Assembly (NCBI GenBank): GCA_038501195.1
Contig: JBBPUQ010000009.1
Coordinates: forward strand, 3,534,001-3,598,000
DNA length: 64,000 nucleotides
Direction of reading: 5' to 3'
From: Nemania diffusa
Taxonomy: Eukaryota; Ascomycota; Sordariomycetes; Xylariales; Xylariaceae
Positions 60,438 through 64,000 of the stretch are shown here, piece after piece. Within the stretch, counting starts at the first letter, position 1. Every line of letters begins with the position of its first letter. The position numbers and the translations under genes are program-made. A model generated the notes under the pieces. That model was not told the origin of the DNA, did not search any database, and saw only the letters and a program-made list of their open reading frames with translations.

Positions 60438-62452
60438 CTAGCGATACATAATAGCCACATCACGGGGCTCGAAGCATTTGAGCTTCCGCAGGATCTCGGC
60501 ATCGGTGAGGTTCTGCTCCGTGATGATCTGGTCGAAGCAATGTCGTCCATCGACGTACCGCTGCATCTTCCTGCGCGTCTTCCCCGCATCCTCTCTGCCG
60601 CGGCCATCGTCGCTACCACTGCTGGCCTCGTCCGTGTCTTCGTCGTCGTCCCCATCGCCATCGTTGTTGTCTCCAGCTTCCCCTTCCTCCCCCTCCCCTT
60701 CTTCTTCTTCCTCCTCGATTTCCTCCTCGTTGATCCGAAGTTTGCTCATGCGCCGACTACTCATCTTCATCTCTAAGCCCTCGTCCTCGGGACTCTTCGT
60801 CGCCGCCGTCTCGCCGTCCGCGCCCTTCTCCTTCTCCTTTCCCTTCTCCGCGACGGCGGCGGCCCGCCTTTTGCCCGCGAGGTCAACGCCGGGCCGCCGC
60901 CCCGTCGCCAGGAGCGCGAGGTACGACTTGGAGACGGCGTACTTGTGCACGCGGTACAGCAGCCCCTTGACGACGCCGAACTGCACGAGCCGCCGCACGT
61001 CGACGTGGCGGAGCACGTCGAGCCCGGCCTCCTGGTGCAGCCGCACCCACTCCATGGTGCTGCGGCCGATGCAGAACGTCGTCATGAGCTTGATGAGCTG
61101 GTAGTGCGAGATACGCGCCGACGCCCCGGAAATGGTCGAGGACGTTGTGGGGCGGCTCGCCGTGTCGGGGTGCGGTGGCCGCGGCGTCGTCGATGGAGAG
61201 AGGTGGTGGTGATGGTGGTGGCTAGGCCCCGGGATGTTCAGGCTCGCCGTGCTGCTCGTCATACTCTCGATGCCCGCAGCACTCGTGCCCGTGCCCATGC
61301 CAAGCGGCGGTGGCGGTGGCGCTATGCACACGTAGGCGGCGCATTCGTCGACGATGCCGGCGCGGTTGGCGACGAAGTCGTGGATTCCCGGGCGCAGGGC
61401 GTAGCACGAGCCGAAGAAGAACATGTCGAGGAGCAGGATGGTATCGTAGTACAGCAGGTGCTGCAGGGCGCACTGGGTCAGAGGCAGCGATACGTCGGCG
61501 AGCCAGGCGATGCGGCGCACGTCGTTGACGCCGTCGACGTGGGGGATGATGCGCTGCAGCGTGAGGTCCCAGGTCGAGTCGACGATCTCGGCGAGCTTGG
61601 TCTTGGGGACCGGCACGTGCCAGCCGTGGACCGGCGGCGGTGGCGCATGGTACGGGAATAGCTTCATGTTTATAGTGTTCGCTTCGTCTGTATTTACGTG
61701 TTAGGTTTCCGTGTCAGACCGGTCTAGTCTATTGGTTCATTCATGTATGTATATATATATATATATATACATATAACATATACTCATATGTAAGATAGCC
61801 AGCGTAAGGATCAGTGTGAATATGAAGGGGAGTATGACTTTGACTTTGGCTATGGCTATGAGGATGGGAAAGATAAAGAAGATGAAGATGAAGATGAGAA
61901 GCATGAGACAAAAACTGACCAATGGGAATCATGCACTCGCCGTAGTTGTTCAGGTCTTCCTTCACAATCTCCAGCAGGCTCTCGATGGGCCGGCGGCCGT
62001 CGTCGGCGTGGCCCTCGGTGCTCAGGTAGCAGTTCTGGCGCTCCATCTCGGCAAAGGTGAGGGCAAAGCGGCGCACGAGGCGCTCGTAGGGGATGTGGTC
62101 GACATCGGACTCGATGACGAGGCCGAAGTTGAAGATGAACTCGTTGCGGTGGTAGCGCTCGTGCGGGATGGACACGGGGAAGCCGAGGATGCTGTGCTTG
62201 CCGTCGGGCGTGTTGACGGTCACGAAGCGGTTGAAGAAGGCCTTGCGCGGGATGATGTACTCCTGCACAATGTCGAAGTCGACCAGCGGCGGCTTGAGGT
62301 GCGGCGTGAACTCGGTGGCCACGATGCAGCCGGGAGGCGACTGGGCCACGACCTTGGTGCCTTGATTCGAGTCAGTGAGAAGAACGGGAGAGGGAGAAAT
62401 CATGCTCACCTTCTTGGGGAAGAAACCTCGCATAGAAGATGCCTTGAATCAT
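60438..62452 (-). CDS. npr2: Npr2 (NPRL2), SEACIT/GATOR1 subunit
   Basis: Three exons: 62452-62410, 62360-61920 and 61687-60438 (introns of 49 and 232 nt), 577 residues. It starts MIQGIFYARFLPQEGTKVV, the family's usual N-terminus, then the longin-like domain with PRKAFFNRFVTV and ILGFPVSI, then NYGECMIPID and LFPYH. The C-terminal winged-helix region includes LTTFCIGRS-like (LMTTFCIGRSTMEW) and ends with RKLKCFEPRDVAIMYR. Npr2 with Npr3 and Iml1 restrains TORC1 when nitrogen is scarce. A long Asp/Glu/Ser-rich insert (about residues 480-520) and a His-rich tract are low-complexity additions. Intron 2 contains (TA)n and GATGAA repeats. Confidence 0.93.
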
Positions 62453-63230
62453 CTTGTCGCCCGTCTACCTACTCTGTATGAGTTCTATATGGAGAGGGTG
62501 GAATCTCAATCTACGTTCATGTATGAGACGCTACACCACCCAACGCATTGTAGGTAGGTTACCTCGTTAGTCCGTTTTCATAAGATTGAGATCCCGTGTT
62601 TTCAATCAAATCCTTCATGAGGTGACGCAGTCATCGGAGCCATAAACCTCATTCTCACGCCATGTTGGGGTTCTCCATCTCAAGAAGGCCGAGATATGAT
62701 GAGTGTCGTTGTCGTTGGTATCTCAATGAATGCAGCACTGAAAAAGGCCGATGAGTGAATGAGTTAGGCTATGTAGGTGCCTGTCTAGGTAGGTTCGATG
62801 GTTCACTACGCATAGGTACTAGCCTAGGTAGGTACATAGGTACCTAGGCAGGTACCTGAAGATCTACGCGCCAAGACCCGAGTTAGAGACGGTTGATCAT
62901 CGGGTAATCTCCCCAAGTGACTAGGAAATGCCCCTAATTATGATCTATACCTAACGCCCCTCCAACGAAATCTTAAAGAAGGCGCTATAATCTCCCACTA
63001 CCAGCCTATAGCCCCTGATTGCTGCTCCGAACTGCCCCGGGGCTCGTTATATAAGTCAGAGCATGGTACCATCATCGTTCCAGCTTCCCAGAACAACATC
63101 GGCCACTTCTATCAAGACACAGATAGTCTAGCTATCTGGGTAGAATATTGAACCATTTACATGAATTTGAAATTCTGAGTTTGCATAGTAAATCAAGAAA
63201 TCCATACCAACGCCAGACACCCACATCACA
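62453..63230. other. Divergent intergenic region with ACCTAGGT-like repeats
   Basis: 778 bp between the starts of the Npr2 and SFH5-like genes. At 62775-62855 is a dense cluster of CTAGGTAGGT and TACCTAGG motifs. The 3' part holds a TATA element. Confidence 0.6.
63047..63055 (+). promoter_or_regulatory. Possible TATA element of the SFH5-like gene
   Basis: TTATATAAG lies about 180 bp before the ATG at 63231, within otherwise GC-balanced sequence. Confidence 0.5.
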
Positions 63231-64000
63231 ATGAGTGAAGAACAATTGCCACCAACTACAACTGCCCCGCCGGCGCCGGAAGCAGCGTCGACACCAGCAG
63301 CAGCGGCAGCGGCAGCGGCACCACCTACACAGGTACCGACAGAGAAGGAGGCGGAGGCGGAGACGGAGACACCCGAGACTTCTAAGGCACCACTCCCAGA
63401 TGAGCCCATTGTCTCACTCCAAGAACTCTGGGCCGTCGCCAAAGCACACGAATACCCCGAGATCTGGGGCGTCACACTGGCCGACCCATCCACCCACATC
63501 CCCTCCCAGATCGTGCTGCAGAAGTACCTGAACGCCAACGACGGGGACGTTGCCAAGGCGAGGGACCAGCTAACCAAGACCCTGGACTGGCGGAAGAAGA
63601 CGCAGCCCCTCGAGCTCATCAAGCAGACTTTCTCGCAGGAGAAGTTTGGGGGTCTGGGCTACGTCACCGTTCATTCGGCTGATGCCAAGGAGGGAGATGA
63701 GAAGGATGTGCCCAGGGAGATCTTCACTTGGAATGTTTACGGTAATGTGAAGTCGATCGACGTCACATTTGGTGATCTCGAAGAGTACGTCTGTTTTTCA
63801 TTCGACAACTTCCACTTATTCTCAGATGTCTATCTCTTTCAGTAAACCCGTTTACTCCCCGTCTCAGTGTAAGTAGTCTCGACAACCACTAACAGTCCCT
63901 TAGATTCATCAACTGGCGCGTGGCCCTTATGGAGCTCGCCGTGCAGGAGCTCAACCTAGCCGCCGCCACGGTCCCCATCACCGCCGACCCGGATGCGGAC
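63231..64000 (+). CDS. sfh5: SFH5-like Sec14 phosphatidylinositol transfer protein (5' part)
   Basis: Exon 1 63231-63784 and exon 2 from 63904 to beyond the window (119-nt intron). The N-terminus is Pro/Ala/Thr/Glu-rich and disordered. The CRAL-TRIO N-terminal helices follow (YPEIWGV, QIVLQKYLNANDGDVAKA, LDWRKKTQPLEL), then EKFGGLGYVTVH, EIFTWNVYG and, in exon 2, INWRVALMELAVQEL. This order is typical of fungal SFH5, a non-classical Sec14 homologue at the ER/plasma membrane that moves phosphatidylinositol and binds heme in yeast. The lipid-pocket end lies outside the window. Confidence 0.88.

Noticed and set aside
60478..61661. Two long plus-strand open frames (208 and 238 codons)
   Set aside because: Antisense shadows of the last npr2 exon, driven by GC-rich third positions and acidic repeats.

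Overview
The window looks like a chromosomal piece of a filamentous ascomycete (Pezizomycotina, most likely Sordariomycetes-like). The signs are short spliceosomal introns of 49-232 nt with GTRAGT-type donors and CTAAC/CTGAC branch sites, a CYT-18-type mitochondrial tyrosyl-tRNA synthetase, DUF6594, fungal HNH, sedolisin and podosporapepsin-like genes, and repeat-induced point mutation (RIP)-like decay. No species can be named from the sequence alone.

Layout. (1) 1-19,100 is an extreme AT block with no convincing gene. Whole 60-base lines contain no G or C. It holds decayed dispersed repeats, and copies of the same repeat differ almost only by C-to-T or G-to-A. One ~500-bp island of normal composition (13,275-13,700) survives inside it. 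(2) 19,360-27,130 is accessory DNA bordering that block: a Cys-rich/tandem retropepsin-like gene divergent from a DUF6594 membrane protein gene, an HNH-nuclease gene with an acidic minisatellite tail, and a dead DEAH-helicase copy. (3) 27,130-29,900 is gene-poor and full of ACCTAGGT-like short repeats. (4) 29,930-44,990 carries degradative or redox enzymes: a pepsin-like protease, nitrilase, sedolisin, amidase, metallo-beta-lactamase-fold protein and quinone oxidoreductase. (5) 45,000-47,168 is intergenic and holds a 511-bp hAT-type MITE with perfect 18-bp terminal inverted repeats and an 8-bp target duplication. (6) 47,169-64,000 is mainly housekeeping: Dsk2/ubiquilin, Vps53, succinate dehydrogenase membrane anchor, mitochondrial TyrRS, Npr2 of the Npr2/Npr3 TORC1-inhibitory complex, and the 5' part of an SFH5-like Sec14 protein that runs off the end. 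A 4.1-kb gap at 48,627-52,731 separates Dsk2 from Vps53.

The genes do not form one pathway. The housekeeping block serves proteostasis, Golgi tethering, mitochondrial respiration and translation, nutrient signalling and lipid transfer. The middle block suits extracellular and intracellular nitrogen or nitrile/amide catabolism. The part next to the AT block looks like fast-evolving accessory sequence. All exon coordinates were derived by eye from splice signals and frame continuity, not from transcripts.
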